From positions 9,300,001 through 9,364,000 of the forward strand of contig NC_060023.1 of assembly GCF_021134715.1 (NCBI RefSeq): a stretch of 64,000 nucleotides of DNA. Reading direction: 5' to 3'. Shown here piece after piece: positions 45,501 to 60,500 of this stretch; positions within the stretch are counted from its first letter, which is position 1; each line of letters starts with the position of its first letter. The position numbers were made by a program, and so were the translations under genes. Under the pieces are notes generated by a model that did no database searches, was not told the origin of the DNA, and was given only the letters and a program-made list of their open reading frames with translations. Source of the stretch: Daphnia pulex (taxonomy: Eukaryota; Arthropoda; Branchiopoda; Diplostraca; Daphniidae).

Positions 45501-48500
45501 TCGCAGGTGAAAATGATTTCGCTGTGTGAAAGGGGTCCCCGAAATTTAATTTGACACTTGTGACAAAAATTCACGAATTTCTTCTCGTCCACCAAATTTT
45601 CCCTTTGAACCCAAAACAACCGAAAAACTCAAGAGTGTGGACGTTGATTGTCGACTGAGAAGAGAATGAAATGATTCGATTTGTGATTTGTCTTTTTAGT
45701 TGGGTGAAAACGACCTGGCTTAGGCGGCGGCCGCCACGACACTGAAGTAAGAGTGGCAAAGGTGTAGGGAGCTTATAGGAGAGCACACATACACTGTGGA
45801 AAAGGGGCGCCCCTCCTTTTCAGCCAGGCTCCTCCTTCTTCTTCTTTTTTAGCTGGGCCTTTTCTGCCCAGCACTATAGTGTCTACATGGGCCAATTGGG
45901 GCCTGTGTGCTATCTCCAACTGGACCGACAATGAACTTGGCTCGACCCTTCTTCTTCTTTAACACCAGAGGATTTTTTTAATTTTCCACAAGATAAGGTG
46001 GGGACAATCAAGATGGAATAGACGACGTTATATTTAAAGAAGAGATAAAGATAACACTAATCGATTTTCGGAATGATGATCCGCCTCTTCTTCTTCTCTG
46101 CACAGGAAAAATGTTGTGTGGGAAATTCGTTTTTTATTTCCAGCAGGGGTTTGTTTGTTTTCTAGACGACGATCGGAGGAGCGCGCGTGACTCGCCTTGA
46201 TTTCCTCTGATTGATTTAACGGCTGACGGGGGATCGTTACTTTCCCCAGGCTGGAACATGTTGACACTTGAACTCTTCTCTTTTTTTTCACAATGGGAAT
46301 TTCGGTGTGTGTGGGTGGGGGGGAGATGATGAAGAAGAAGAGCAACGAAAGAAGAAAAAACCCAGGAGAGAGACAGACACACACACACAATCGAGTTAGG
46401 GTTCCATTCCGGAAATGGAGAAACGAAACATTCTTTTGTTTCAGTTCCTCTTCTTCTTCTTCTTCCATCCTGACAAGACGAAAAAAATAAAAAATCTTTT
46501 TGGGTTTTTTTATTTTTTACTGGGGGAGAATAAGAAGCACGTTCGTGTCTACTTTTCAATGTCTGTCAAGATATTGAGACCCTTTTTTCTGGGTTGGTTG
46601 GCTGCTGCTCATTGTCGAAAGAAACTGCATCGAATCGGACGCTTGGAACAAACCAAAAAATAAAATAAAAATTCCCCTTTTGTTTTCTTTCATTTTCGAA
46701 CGAAGAGGAACGTGACGACGATTGTCCGGCGCATCATCATCAACTCGTTCCAGGAAAGGGCCACGAATTTCGGCCGTCATTAAAAAAAAGGACCAAATTG
46801 CGTTTGCTGTGTGTGTGTGTGTTGTGTGTTGGACGAGGGGCATGTGTTTTTCTTCATCGAAGCCTGTCGAGTAAATTAGTAACAGACTATCGAACCGGAG
46901 AAGGCCGACGACGGACGATATTATTGTCTGGAAAAAATAAAATAAAAAAAGAGCAGGTGGAAACAAAAACACAACGGGAGGAGGTGCGCTGGACAACAAA
47001 CTCGCCGGGTTCTCTGGACGGACACGCTCCGATGCGCTCCAGCGACTCTGCGCACGCGCCCCATTTCCCTTTTTTTTTCTTATTTTTATTTTGTTACACA
47101 TTTTTGACTTCATCAACAAAATTTTTTTTCTAGTGTCAAGAAAAATGCGCCTCGTCACACAAGACAACAAAAAAAAATTTTGAAATTTTCTTTTCAATGA
47201 AATTAAGATAATAAAAAACAAGGTCCCCCTCCCCACTCATTTTTTAAACGCTTATTACTTCGACAGTTCCCGATGATCTCGGTAGAATCTTTGGAGACTT
47301 TTTTATATTTCAAAGGAAAAAAGAAAACGGCATGAACATTCCAGTCGTTGTGAATGTTCTTCTTTTTCCTGGAGCGATTAGATCAAAGTTAACGAGGTTT
47401 TCGCATGGGCCAAAAACTCGCAACTGTTTTTCGCTCCCTTATTGTAAATATATTATGGGCCGCTTATTGCCAGGACTCTTTTCCCCTTAACCCTGTGTGT
47501 TTGTGTGTGGGGGATGCAATGATGGATCATCACTGGCCCAAAACTATTTACCTGGACAACAGAAACAGAAAAAAATTGGGGAAAAACAGTGTGTGTCTGC
47601 GCGTTTTTCTTTTCCCTCTTTATTTTTATATTTTTAATTCTAATCAACTTGTGAACAGGAGAGAGGGAGGGAGAATAAGAGCCGAAGAACAGGTGAGCGG
47701 ATGTGGCCATCTCAAACCGTGCGGATCGCCGGACCACCACCGGCCATTCCATTCCACCTGCTCCCGGTCCAGTAGCAGCAGCAGCACCCAGAAAAGTTAC
47801 TACTACAATTGGTTATACAAAAGTCCGTACAAGTCCAGTGTGTGTGTGTTTTTATCAGACACACGATGGGGGGAAGAGGGTGGGGAGAGAGAGGGAGGGG
47901 AAACCTAGGAAAGAATAAAAAAATTTATGTGCAGACACAACAGACTGTGCAGACATTCTCTCTGACCTCCGTACCAAACTGGGAGTTAGACAACACGAAG
48001 AAGACAGGCAGAAGAACGTCTGTAGTTACGAGAGAGAGAGAAAAAAAGGGTTGATTTGATTATCATATATCGAATCCAGGAGCTAAACAAGTGGAAAAAT
48101 TCTTTTCTCTCTGTTCCCAAAAAATAAGGTGAATTTGAGAAGAAAGAAAAAAGGAATAAGAGAGTACCCGGGCACGGCATTGGCTTCTGGAAACCTTTTT
48201 TCGTCTCGATACCAATTATTTCAAGGTATATATATATATATATATAGCAGGCAGCTATAAGCAGCTGTGCAAATAAGTACACGTTTAAATGTCTACTAAA
48301 CATCGGGTGAGGAGGCTAAATATTATTAAACAGTCTTCTTTTTCTTTTCTTCTTTTTTGAACAAGGAGGTTTGAAAAAAAAAAGGAAAACTAGCGCTACT
48401 GAATTGCCGATGAGACGCGAAAAGCCGATAGGCTAATAACCGAAAAACCCCCTCCTCCCCAGGAAAAAAAACAAACGAAACGATCCAATTATCGAGGAAT

Positions 48501-51500
48501 TCGTTGCGCGTTAAATAATTCATTAGCGACCCACCCCCTCCACTATCCCACCCATCGAAATAAAATAAAATAATAAAATGAGCCGACCATTTCCAGATGA
48601 TTGTCGAGACCTACCGCACTAGATCCTATAGGCCTCTGTGTGTGTGTGTCTCTTTCGGTCAATAATGATGAGCACGTCAGAGGACCGTTAAAGGTTTACT
48701 AATAACATAATACAACCAACACACACACACACAGAGATAGAGTTTTGTCTTTTTTTTTTATATTTTTCTCTCCATGTTATTGTGTTTGATTTGAGGCCCA
48801 ACCGACGAGCGGCTCATTAGGCAGCTGGGGGTTTCCGATGAATAATTCATCGTCGGCAAACAAAAGGTAAAAGAGACGACTCAACTCGTCTTCTTCTTCT
48901 TCTATTCTATCCCTCCCTTTTTGTAAGAAAAAAGAGGCTAAAATACTATTAGCTGGCCTTTACTAGTAGTAAGTTTGCTCCAGCTCCTTGGGCGGGGCAA
49001 AGCTGGAAAATTGTCTTTTCCATCCAAATATAAATAGAAGAGAGAGAGAGAACCCAGGAGCAAACCGGAGTTGTTGGCTTCTGCTGGTCGTGTCCGGCGG
49101 AGAGCTGGACGGATGGATCCGCCTTCCATAAAATAAAAAAAGAAAAAGAAAAAAAAGGTGGAAACATCTCATTCTTCTTCCGAGTCCTCTACTGGAAGGT
49201 ACAAGAAGAAGAAGTCGTAGACCCCCCGTACTGCATGTCAACTATACGGTGAACCTTTTGGAGGCCCCCCCATTTCTTTCTGTCCGAGATGGAAAAAAGA
49301 AGAAAAAAATACAATTTGAAAAACATTCCAATCGGGGCCGGTAGCCCCCACCGAAAAAGGAATAGAAAAGAAGATCGTCAGGTGGGGCTGCAATGGGACA
49401 ACATGTACAAAAGGGAAAAAAAAACCTTTGACAGTTCTACAACTTCTTCTTCTTCTTCCTTGGCTTGGCTGGGCCTGTCCACATATGCCCAGTGTGCAGA
49501 AAATTGTACGATTTTTCCAGGGGGGCTACTCCCCTCATTCTTCAGGGGTCCCTGGAACCTACACTACACTCGGATAATAATAGAGAGGAGCGTAGTCGAG
49601 GGGCTATATTGATAATGTCGCATGGACATCGGTGGGCTACTGTCCACACCTGGGGAGGGATACGCTTCTTCTTCTATTTCTTTCAGACTAGAGGTAATAA
49701 GAGGGCGCGGTTCTTTCATTGCCTATTCAATCAAGGGAGAAAAATTTTCCAGGGGCTTGTATAGTGAATGAGCGCCGAGCCCCCCACACACACACACGCA
49801 CGTCACGTCAATAGACATATTTCTTCTTCTTTTCTTTATTGGTTCAACACAATTCGGCACAGCTCGTTACCATGACGATACGCCGCCCGCCTACTCTCTC
49901 TTCTTCTTCTTCTTCAGCCCCCTACAATTCGTTTGCCATCACCTTATACCCGAGTGTACTACTAACAGTGTGTACCAGGCCCAGCAGCAGCAGCCTAATA
50001 ATAAGGGGGGGAGATAGAGAAATATATATATTCCGAGTAGAGAGAGAAAATAGAGAGATTCACTTCTTTTGGACGACTGGGGTGGTCGACTCGCCAGCCT
50101 CTATACCTTTTTTCTTTCTTTTTCTTTCCTATATACGCATACACAAGTAACACACGTTGGGGGTTGATTGGCTGGACTTGTAAATACCGACCTGGAAAAA
50201 AAAAGAAAACCTTCTACATATTTTTATTATTATTATTTTCCCTTTTCCTAGCGGCGTATATATACATACTGCATTTACTAGAACTGTGTGTACTCTTTAG
50301 ATTTCCCCCGATTTTTATTTTATTTTTTAACAACTCGCGTTGTGTGCGAGTGCCGCACCGAGACAACATCGTCCATCAAACAACTTTTTTTTTGGAAAAA
50401 TTGGTGGGGTCTTGTTGGCACCTTATAGGTATACAACGGGATCCGAGTGTAGTATTGCCTTTAAAGTTCATTTGGGAGGGAGGCTATAATGTAGAGAGAG
50501 AGCCCTTGGATATTCCATTTTTATGACTCTTGAAAGAAAAACAGGCCAGAAAGAAAAAGAAGAAGAGCAGAAAAAAAAAAAACTTTCCATTTCGGTCAAA
50601 CAACAGCAGAGAGAAGAGTATCCAATCACCTATTCAATTAGTTTTGTGACCGCGCGTGCTGTGTACACAGACACACCTACCACGTCCATGTGAAACACCC
50701 GGAGAGATTGTGACTTAGATTTGGTTGATATTTTTTAAGGTTAGAGACCGGCTCGTTCGTCGACATTATTGACAGATATAATCTGGTCGAGAAAAAATCA
50801 ATCTTCAAATATTTGAAAAGATAAAGAAAGAATAAAAGGACCGACTTGGGTCAATATTTGAACACAAGCTGGAAAAAGGGAGACGGGACACTACAGGAAG
50901 AAGAAGAAGAGGAGTGTTACTTCCGTTCTCTGATTGCGAAATGGGGAAAAATATTAAAAAATATGAAATCATTCCCTTTTTTTTCTTTCTCCGGGGTACC
51001 GGCGGCTTGAAACACCTGACTCGGCACATATCCGGTTTGATTATGACAGAGAAACGGAAGAAGACCGGATGGAACTACGCTTTTATTTTTAAAAAAATAT
51101 TTTCTCTGTGTGTGGGTGGAGGAGGGAATAAATAAAATAAATCTTTTGTCCAACATGTCCGCCTATCAAATATTTCCCATTTAGCCATTTGTTTTGTCGT
51201 TTGACGGAAAAATGACGACTGAGAAAAAGTAGCGAGCGAGCGGTGCTTGTGTGTGTGCGACTGTGGGAAACGATCAGATAAAATAAATATCGGAAAATGG
51301 GCGCTCAAATTGGGTGTTTGGGCGCTCTTTTTTCTTCTTTACAAGACATTTTCCCATTTCTCTGCTGTGTCGATGAACACAAGAGAGAGAGAACAGAAAT
51401 CGGACGTGCCAATCCTTTCTGCCAGGAGCTGATCATCATCATCGCCGATTTCACTGTTGAGCTTCTTAAATTTTTCTTCGAGCTCCCCATTCATGTCGAG

Positions 51501-54500
51501 TTCTCCACCCTGCCCATCAGCTCCTGGCGATCTACCGACGACAACAAAACGGATCCATTAGTAGGCCACCATCAGACTTCTTATTGTTGGCCCTTGCTCG
51601 GGGACGTGATCCGGCGATTCAACCTCCTCTTCTCGTAGATCTCTTTAACTTGGAAAAAAAAATACTGCTGCATGTTCTTTTTTAAACCAACTTGTATATA
51701 GGCTGCGCGCAAAAGGCTTCGTCTTATTCGTTTCTCCTTTTGATAGTTGGGGAAGGGATAATCTGATTTCCTTTTGCCCCCTTCTTTAACTATTTAGACT
51801 TGGCCTTTTGGCTGTGTGTTTCTTTCTCTCTCTATGTGTGTATGTGATTTATTTGTCCAGAAAAAGAAGAAGAAAATTGGAAAGGGGAGAAACATTCCAA
51901 AGCGGATTAAAGCGAGATATGGACTGCGACTTGTGCATATATGCAGGGTCCTTAAGGCCTCTCGGCATTCACGTCGAGCACGTCCCGGCCATTTTTTTTC
52001 TTCTTTTTTCACAAGTTGAAAGAGAAATAGTAAAAAAGGCTATTCAAAGAAAAAAAGAAGAAAAATAAATACAAAAAAAAGTTGACAGAGGCCAATTCCG
52101 TGTGCTCTTATCCTCTATACCGGTATTTATTCCTATTTATTTTCTCAGCCGTTATATAGGTAGAGAGCGGCCGCGGGATGCAGCCAGGCCTCTACATATA
52201 GTACTACTCAACAACACAAGGTATTTATTATGATCAGAACCGTCGTAAAACTTTAGTGGGGTTAAACGGACAGTCCGAGCTGGGAGGAGCTCTCCTTTCG
52301 TCGTTCGAAAAAATGGTTTTATTGACTTGAATTTTTTTATCTCCAACTCCTAGCCTAGCTAATAATCTTTGACTTTGAAATTTCAATTTTTCCAGTTTCA
52401 CGTCATCAAGTGTCTAGTAAACTTGTGTTAATTTTTCGCCAAGAGATAAGAAAGGAAAAAAAGGGAAAGTTTTTCCGAGTTGGAACATCCGGAAATGGTC
52501 GAAAAAGAAAAAGTTTTTGGGTGGATGTAACCGGAGCTGGGTCGTCATCTAGGGTTCTTCACGTGACCTCTTGTGTGGACAGCCGGTCTATTTGACTCTC
52601 TTACACACAGCAGCACATGTGGAGAGACGCAGAGAGAGAGAGTGTTGCTGGTATACAAGGATATTTGGGAGCTAGAAACTTAAGAGGGGGGAAACAACTA
52701 CTACACCACATAAGGAAATCTATCTATCTATCTATTCCATCCTCCATTGGGTGCGCTCTCTTTTTCATTCTTCTTCTTCCATCTTCTTCCTACTTCCTGG
52801 TCGTCCGTCCGTCCGTCCGTCCGCTTGTGTCAATTTCATTGCCGCCCTTTCCTCTTTCCTCCCCCCTTGCACATTTTTCGAACTGTGTGTAACCTCCACC
52901 CCACTAACTTGTACAAAACACATGCACGAGCCAAATGCGAGCTAGAGGAGACTTCCGCGTTGCACACACACGGACGGACCGGAGACTTTTTTTTTTTCCT
53001 TTGGGGAAACGACGACGACGACGTCGAGGCGAAAAACTTATGGCCCTTTTGGTGTAGTGCACTAAAAACTAGTTCACCAGTGACGTAATTGGCTCATTAA
53101 AACAACGCCCACCCTAGTCGTCGTCTGCTCCGTTTTCTCCCGTCCCAAAACTCGTAAATTTCGATTCCAACAAAGCGCACCAAGACAAGGCGGAAAGAAA
53201 AGATTTCTATTTCCCAATATTCATTAACTCTGGAAAAGCTTCAAACGTATTAGACAATTTTTCGCCGAACCCCTCAAAAAAATTTATATTTTTACGATTC
53301 TCCTCAATTGGGTATAGGTAAATAAAATGAATATGTTAAATAAAATAAAATAAAAAGTGGGTTGTAAAAATCGCTTTGCACGCAACCCTTGTTCACAAAA
53401 TGTCACCCGACAATCAGAGAGAAAAATATGTACAAGTATATAACAACCGGACTTGTACTCGGACTAAAAAACCCCACCAGCTCAAACAACAACACAGAAA
53501 AAATTGGACGTGTGTTGGGGTGAACTCTCCCCTGTTCTCTATACACGTCATAAAAATCTTTCAAAGAATGAAAAATAAAAAGTTGTGTTCCTGTCTGTCG
53601 TAAAAAGTAAGAAGAAAAAACATTCAAAAATCGACAATTTCATTGAATGGGAAAGAAAAGAGTGTAGAAGACTAGTCCCATTCATTCACCTTTTTTCTCT
53701 CCCATATTTATTGGAATTGCCGTTTTTTTTATTTTTTGGCTAAATTATATAGACGGTCACGGTTTTATATGTGTACTACATAAAACTGTGCAGGCCTACA
53801 AATATTGACCACCAATTCATCAAATATTGGGAGAGGGCACTGACTCAAAAAGAAAAAGGGCATCTGTTTTACCTCTCAAAAGTAACCAAAAACTCTAATA
53901 AATCATCCAACATCGTCCCTGTGAATGGTTCAAACTAGTCTCCCCGAAACATTAGTCAAATGCCACGTAACATTCCCGAAATTAAATCGACTCTTTGTCA
54001 AATGCAAAATACCACCGGTGTCTTTTGTTTTGTTTGTTTCGCAATCGTTTGATGTTGATACATTTTGTTTATTGTCAAAGCCCAGAAAGAAAGAATGCTA
54101 AACTATTCAAATAACTCGACATCTTTGCGAGTTTAAAGAGACAGAGGCTGCGGCTCATTAAGTGTCACCATTGTGACGTTCTCTCACAGAAGAAAAAGAA
54201 GAAAAAGGGCGTGCCCCCCTTTTGCATGTTCGACTCGACTAACGACGCCATTTATATTACACACTACACTGCAAACGGCCGTGGTCCATCTTCCGGTTTC
54301 CTTTTTGCCGGGGGGTAACCTATTTTTCCGACAAAATCAAAAAATATTCCGCCGGAGTAAAAGAGAGAAAATCGGAATTTTTCTTTCAATCGAGTGAGAG
54401 AAATCCACAGCTGTGGTGGTGGAACAGCTCCGTCCCCCCTTTACCAATAATATAAGCGCCGGGCTATATAGATGTACATATAAATATAGTAACACAGTTA

Positions 54501-57500
54501 GGGGTATAGAGTATAAGGTCCAGCCGCAAAAAAGTAAGCGGGGGTCCGCGCCAGTGCTGCCCTTGTTGACACACGCGCGGCTCGAGCGCGCGGACACACA
54601 CACATGTGGCCACTTTCACTTTTAGTGCCGTGTGTGTGTGTGTGTGCCTTTTGTTTTGGCAACTGAATGAAAGAAAATTCTGGAAATAACCTCCAACCTT
54701 TTACCCCCCTCTCACCAACTACACACACACACACACAATACCAAACATATTAGCACCGGCCCTAGAATTGTGCCTGGCCCCCTTTTCTTTTTGGGTCCAG
54801 CGGAAAAACAAGCGACACATGCCGCATGTATTTGGCAAGAGTTGGTCTCTTCTCTCATCTGCCAAATGTCATTTTTCCTCCCCTCTTACTTCGTTTCATC
54901 AACTCGTTAACGCCCAAATTGGCATTGGCATGGGCCTATTAGCCAATACACAAAAGCCGGCCCTGTAAAATTAGAAAATGGTTCCATAACTCCCGATTAT
55001 GTCAAAGCCCCCCTGGGACTCTTATATAGATTCCCTGGACGTCATCATCATTGAATCATAACGTATGAACTAACCAATGGGCATTACAGATGCCTGCAAT
55101 CACGGATGGATGTGCACCTCTAAATAGATAGTGCAGGAGGAGGAGGGGGGAGTGTGTGTGTGTGTATGAGGGACGATGGGGAGCAACAACTTCGTCCGAC
55201 ATCGTCAAGTGTCACGCGATATCGTGATGGACGATTGGTGCGTGCGGACAACACGCGGGGCTTTCGTTTTCTACGAGTGGGTGGGAGGGGAGCCGCTGGG
55301 CGATTTGGAATTATTAATAGAGGAATGGACCAATGGCGTGATGAATGTCAACGCCATCTTTGATAGAGCGCCCGAAACTTGGAGCGGATCGATCAATCAA
55401 TCGGTGGCAATCAATCACCAATCAATCAAAATGAAAAGAAAAAAGAAAAAGAAAGAAAAGGGGAAATTCTTTAGGAGATATCGACTGACCACATTGACGA
55501 AATCCTGGAAAGTGATGGCCGTCGTCCGACTGGTGGGTCGGTCGTCGTGGTGACCGCCGCCGCTGCAGCCGCTCCTGTTGTCCTCCTGGTCCTTGTCGAG
55601 TTGTTGTTGTTGCAGGTGAAATTTCTCCTCCAGCTGTTGGATCTTGTGCGGCTCAATGTGTTGACGAAATTCGGGCGACCGCAGGGCACGGCCGAAATCC
55701 TCCCACGGAATCTCTCCGAAACCTTCCGGATCGAACTGCGGACAAAACAAAAACAAAAAACAAAAAAATAATAAGAAATTAAAAAAATGGCTAACGATCC
55801 GAAAAGAAGTTAATGAACGTGTCGATCTCTCTCCCACTATTACTACAGACCGGAACCCCACGGGGTAATGGACCCACTCCTTGTTCCTGTTTTCAACGAG
55901 ACAAACACACAAATCATATCCGGCTTTTTAAGTTCTCTCTCTCTTCATGTGTCCATTTGTAAATATATTTTTTTTTCCCGCGCCCCCCCCCCTCCTCACC
56001 GCCCTGTCACGCGTTGTTGAACTCGTTAAACGAACCTTCGTTTCTTTTCTCTCAAGGAAAAAAAAGGCACACAGTAAAAGACGCTGGTGCGTGAACTATA
56101 TTAGAAAACGCGTATCCAGCGGGGCCAGTCATCAACAAGTCCAGCTAAAGGTACCGTAGGTTTACCTCTCTCTCTCTCATTATCAGCCTATTCTCTTTTT
56201 TGGTCTAGTCTGCTGGTGCTGTCATCCACCCAAAAAAATAAACTTTCCGCTTTGGTAGAATTTCCAGTTTTTTTCCGACGTGAAAGTGAAATCAGTCAAG
56301 AAAAATTTGACAAAAAGGAGAAGAAGAAGAAGAAATAAAATAAAAAAAAAGTCGTCCACAATTGGATAGGAACCCAAAAAGTGGAGCGGTCATCGAAGAG
56401 GTTTCAGATAACCGACAAATCGAGAACGTGGGAAATGGTTTCCAGACAAATTTTGATACAAGAGAGAGAGAGAGAGAGACCCGTTGTTGTAAAACGTTAC
56501 ACAACCTCATTACTTTTCAGACGTTTTTAAATTTTATTATTTTTCGCTCTTGTTTGTAAATGGGATTTGAAAATTGTTTGATCGAATAAAAGAATGTAAT
56601 GTTATATGTACCTGTTTGTTCGTCGTCTCTTTTGTTTGTGCAATAAAAAAAACTTAAACGGATAATCCCCCAGGAAAATATTTGAAAGAAGATGCGGGTC
56701 AATAAGATCACACACTCACAGGGCACGGACAAGAGGAATGGCGGTGGGGCTTCTGTCAGGGAGGTCTATTTGAAAATCCCGCGGACCTTTTGTGAAAACA
56801 CGTCCGGTGGACGGCAAAGTTAGCGGGCGACTGGGGCCGGCAGCAGCGGCCCTTTTTATTCCGTGTAGTATACATATAGGTAGAAGTAGTAGTAGTAGTA
56901 ATAGTAGTGATAGTAGTAGGTCTAGCAAGAGGGGGGGACTTATTTTTCATCATAAAATATGGAATCATGTCATTTTCAATATCTAAAAAAAAAAAAAAAG
57001 TTTCCCCCTCCGTGGGATTCGATCGTTGAATCGATAACGTCATCGAGGGAGAGTCAAACTTTTTCTTTAAAAAATAATGGGGAAGAATATATAAAAAGTT
57101 CACTTGTTGATTTTTCTGGTTATTGAAAAATTAATTTTCGCTAAGGAATTGTGTGTCGGGGCAAAAACTTTTCTTTCAATATTTAATTTGCTCCAAGACG
57201 ACGACTTGCTCTTTTTCTTGTGAAATAAAAAGTTGATGGCCACACCGTCTTGTGTGTGTGTGTCGCTGGAGCGGCCAAGCGAATCCGGTGAATGGCCGGA
57301 TGCGGTTCTTATTCGTCCGTTCGTTCCTTTTTTTTCTTCGTCAGACTTTCGGCGTTTGTTGTTATTATTTTATACGTATTGACTGAATGCCTGAGCGCGC
57401 GCGCGCAGCACTCTCTCATACATTTGGCTGATGACCATCAGACACAAAAACACGTACCAGCCCCACCACCACAGCCGAACGTGTGTAAAGGCGTGTGTGT

Positions 57501-60500
57501 GTGTGTGTACACGGACGAACCCAGGGATTCCCAGATTGATCAACCGTAGCCCATTCAGGTTCGTTCGTTCGTTTCTTGCTGTTCTCACATGACGTCACGC
57601 AACAGCCAATCGAGTTAACGAGTTTACCAATTCATTTTGTTCCACGAAAAAATGTCTGCCATTTTTTCGTCAAAGAATTCGGTGGAGAAAACGGTGGACA
57701 TTCCGATTGACCAGGTGCTGTACGAAACGCTGGGCACACGCCCATCTTCTTCTTATGCACCTCCCACCCCCCTTCTACTTCCTCTATTTTCTGTCTGTGT
57801 GTGTTGTGTGTAAAACATTTATCGATATGCGATAAATCATCCCGGCAGGCAACCAATTTGGCAGCACGTGGGGCTCGACACACAATAACTGCTGCCGGGC
57901 TATGTGCAGCAGCAGCTCCTATAAATATATTTTTAGGCCTGTGTGTGAGCCAGACAATAAAAAAGTTTTTCCATATAAATCTGCGAACCGCACAAAACAG
58001 TCGAGGTAAAAATGAAAAAATAAATAAAAATGATCAGAATAATAAAAACCTTTGACCCGATTCTATTCTTCCTTGCCTTTCAATAGCTGAACCTTAACCG
58101 ATATATATGCGGTATACAATAGGGTTATTCATTCATTTTTATTTATGATATTTTTCTCGCAGGACCCAGCAGCAAGGGCTAAGGACAAAAGACGCTACCC
58201 GACGCGACGACGGCCGCCGACGCTGACGCTTTTTGTTCTCTCCCAGGCCTATACGAAAAACCCTCCCTTCTTTATATCCAACCACAATAGGGAAAAAAGG
58301 GGGGGTCTTGTCATCGCCGGAATCTTTTTTTACTTTTGTGAATCGACACACGGGAAAAACGGGGGCGCTGATTTCATATTGGACGGTGCTAATAACGTTC
58401 CAACACTTTAATCCGCGCGCGTAAGAGAAAAGAAAATGGCCGTCTTACCTGGTCGAACAGCTGCCGCCATTTCTGCCAAAGAGAAAAAGAAAAAAAAAAA
58501 AGATTAGCATCAATTAACTTGGTCCATTCTTTTTTGCCTTAATAAGAAAACCGCAACTTATCGTCCAACATGGAACACAAAGGCTCATCCACCGATATCA
58601 TGTAATGGGGCAATCATTTATCAACATGTAAATGCGCAATGCGACCGGTTGGGAATGGCCAGATCTATTATTGTTATTGCCATCCATCGAGAGTAAATAT
58701 AAGTCTCTTGGTGTACGCAGTTGGCTCCCAAATATGAGCCTGAGAAAAAAAAAGAAAAATCCCCACAAAAAATACAAGAGAAGGAAGAAAAATTTGAATG
58801 CCGAAACGGATGGCAAAGATGGAATGTCTATCGTTATGTTTTTATATGTTAGTGACGAGGTCATGCGTATTTATTTCGTTTTTCCTTATCTTCGGGCCAA
58901 CTTCTTTCGGGTCGGTCAAAAGGACGTTCCGTTGGTGGGGGGACAATCAGACACAGAAAGAAGCAAAAAGGTTACAGAGAGGCAAATGTTAAAAATAGGA
59001 AAAAAAAGTATAGTATCTGTTTCTCTACGAGGTCTTACAACGACGGTGTATACAAGAGAGCGTGATACTATTTCGCCGCAGAGCGGCGAACAGCCAAGGG
59101 ATAAGGAGAGACTACTGGCCGAGGATCAAGGAGACGAACTTATAAGACTATACAGAGCTACTATAGTATATATATATATACCGATAAGGAATCTCAGCGG
59201 TCATTCATCACGAGCTTGTAGTGCTGTATAGTGACTGGCTTGTCACTAATTTGTCCACTTCGTCAGCTCGCCAAGTCATTTTTTATTTTCTTTCTCCCTT
59301 TTTTTGTTTCTATACTCGTCGTCCCCCCATCCATCCATTCTCTTGCGTGTTGTTTCGAAAATGGTAGGAGAGAGAACTCTCTCAGAACCCCCCTCTCTCA
59401 ACCTGAAGCAACTTCTAATAAAACAACATGAAAAAATAAATAAATACGGGATGGGTCATCTGTCAATCCGAAAAAAGGAAAACGGGTCGCGCCCGGCATT
59501 CCGGACGGGCCGACATTTTCCCATGGAACTATCCTCCAACAATTCCCGGACCCCCCGAAAAAAACACGACACATACTCTTCTGGCTAAAGGAAAAATAAA
59601 AAAGAGCGAGGTCCAACGTCCAACGAGGATTACGAAAGAAAATGGGGAAAATAAAAACGGACCCAGAAGAAACATTCCTTTTGCCTCATGAGAAAATTAA
59701 CATTCAAAGTCTAGAGGAATGAAGAGCGACTCTTGTGAATGTGTGTTTTCCTTTTAAGACCAGGGAATGTCACCCATGAGCAATGCGTGCGTGACAGCTC
59801 ATCAAATTCTCCCAAAGATCGAAATTTCAGATTGCGCCAGCTCGTCGGCACGACTTGAAATATCGACCGCTAGGTGGCACTACACACAGTGAACAAAACG
59901 GACGCTAGATGGCGGGAGAGGACGACTAGCTCAAAATCGTCAAAAAAAAAGGGCGAAATCACCGTCAAAACAAAACAAGAAAAACAAATCCCTCATCAAA
60001 TCATCCATTCATAAAAAGAAAGAACCGCAGCTGTCACTACGTCCGTGTGAAATGTCTGAATAATTCATCAAATCCCCATTGAAACGAAGAGAAAATCCCG
60101 CGAGCGTGTGGATCCATTAACGTTCTTTTCTCTCGGGTATACACCTCTTCATCCCCCCTCCGAACAACAACAACAATGTCGTGTCTGAATCGCTTGGATT
60201 CGCGTGAGCAGAAAGATGGTGTACAACTGCTACAAGAAAAAGCAGTCAAAAGGAGGTCTAGCGTGTGTGTCAGGTTCGACTAATGGACTGGAGGAAAAGC
60301 GGATAAAAGGCGTAGGGGAAAAATCAAACGGCAGGGAACGACTGACGGATGAAAAAATAAAAATAAAAATCCCGGAGAGAAGGAAGTGGATTTTCCGTGT
60401 TCGAAGACGTGGAACGAGGGAATATATAAAAGAAGAAGAAGAAGGGAGCGCGCCGCAGCGGCCGGAATTCACGCCGAAACCATTCGCCATATTTATCTCT

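Larger units (their letters stand above)
44771..55489 (-). other. Rhomboid intron (10.7 kb)
   Basis: Separates the EF-hand exon from the MSGKRSRSF exon. It is packed with simple repeats, including (TA)n at 48227-48246, (TATC)n at 52721, (GTCC)n at 52801-52823 and (GT)n at 54630-54646. One stretch at about 51343-51531 has exon-like properties on the host strand and is discussed as a finding. Otherwise no gene is recognised. Confidence 0.6.

Noticed and set aside
46556-47236. 226-codon minus-strand frame in the rhomboid intron
   Set aside because: Low-complexity Phe/Leu/Lys and His-Thr tracts from T-rich and CA repeats. No motif or splice support.
56716-56928. Minus-strand frame with a poly-Leu stretch, ending near a GTGAGT donor
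   Set aside because: The hydrophobic run is encoded by a GTA repeat. There is no homology and no clear acceptor or start, so it is too weak to call as an alternative first exon.
58632-59231. 199-codon plus-strand frame in a rhomboid intron
   Set aside because: Lys-rich low-complexity segment. A single frame of this length is expected by chance in a window this size.
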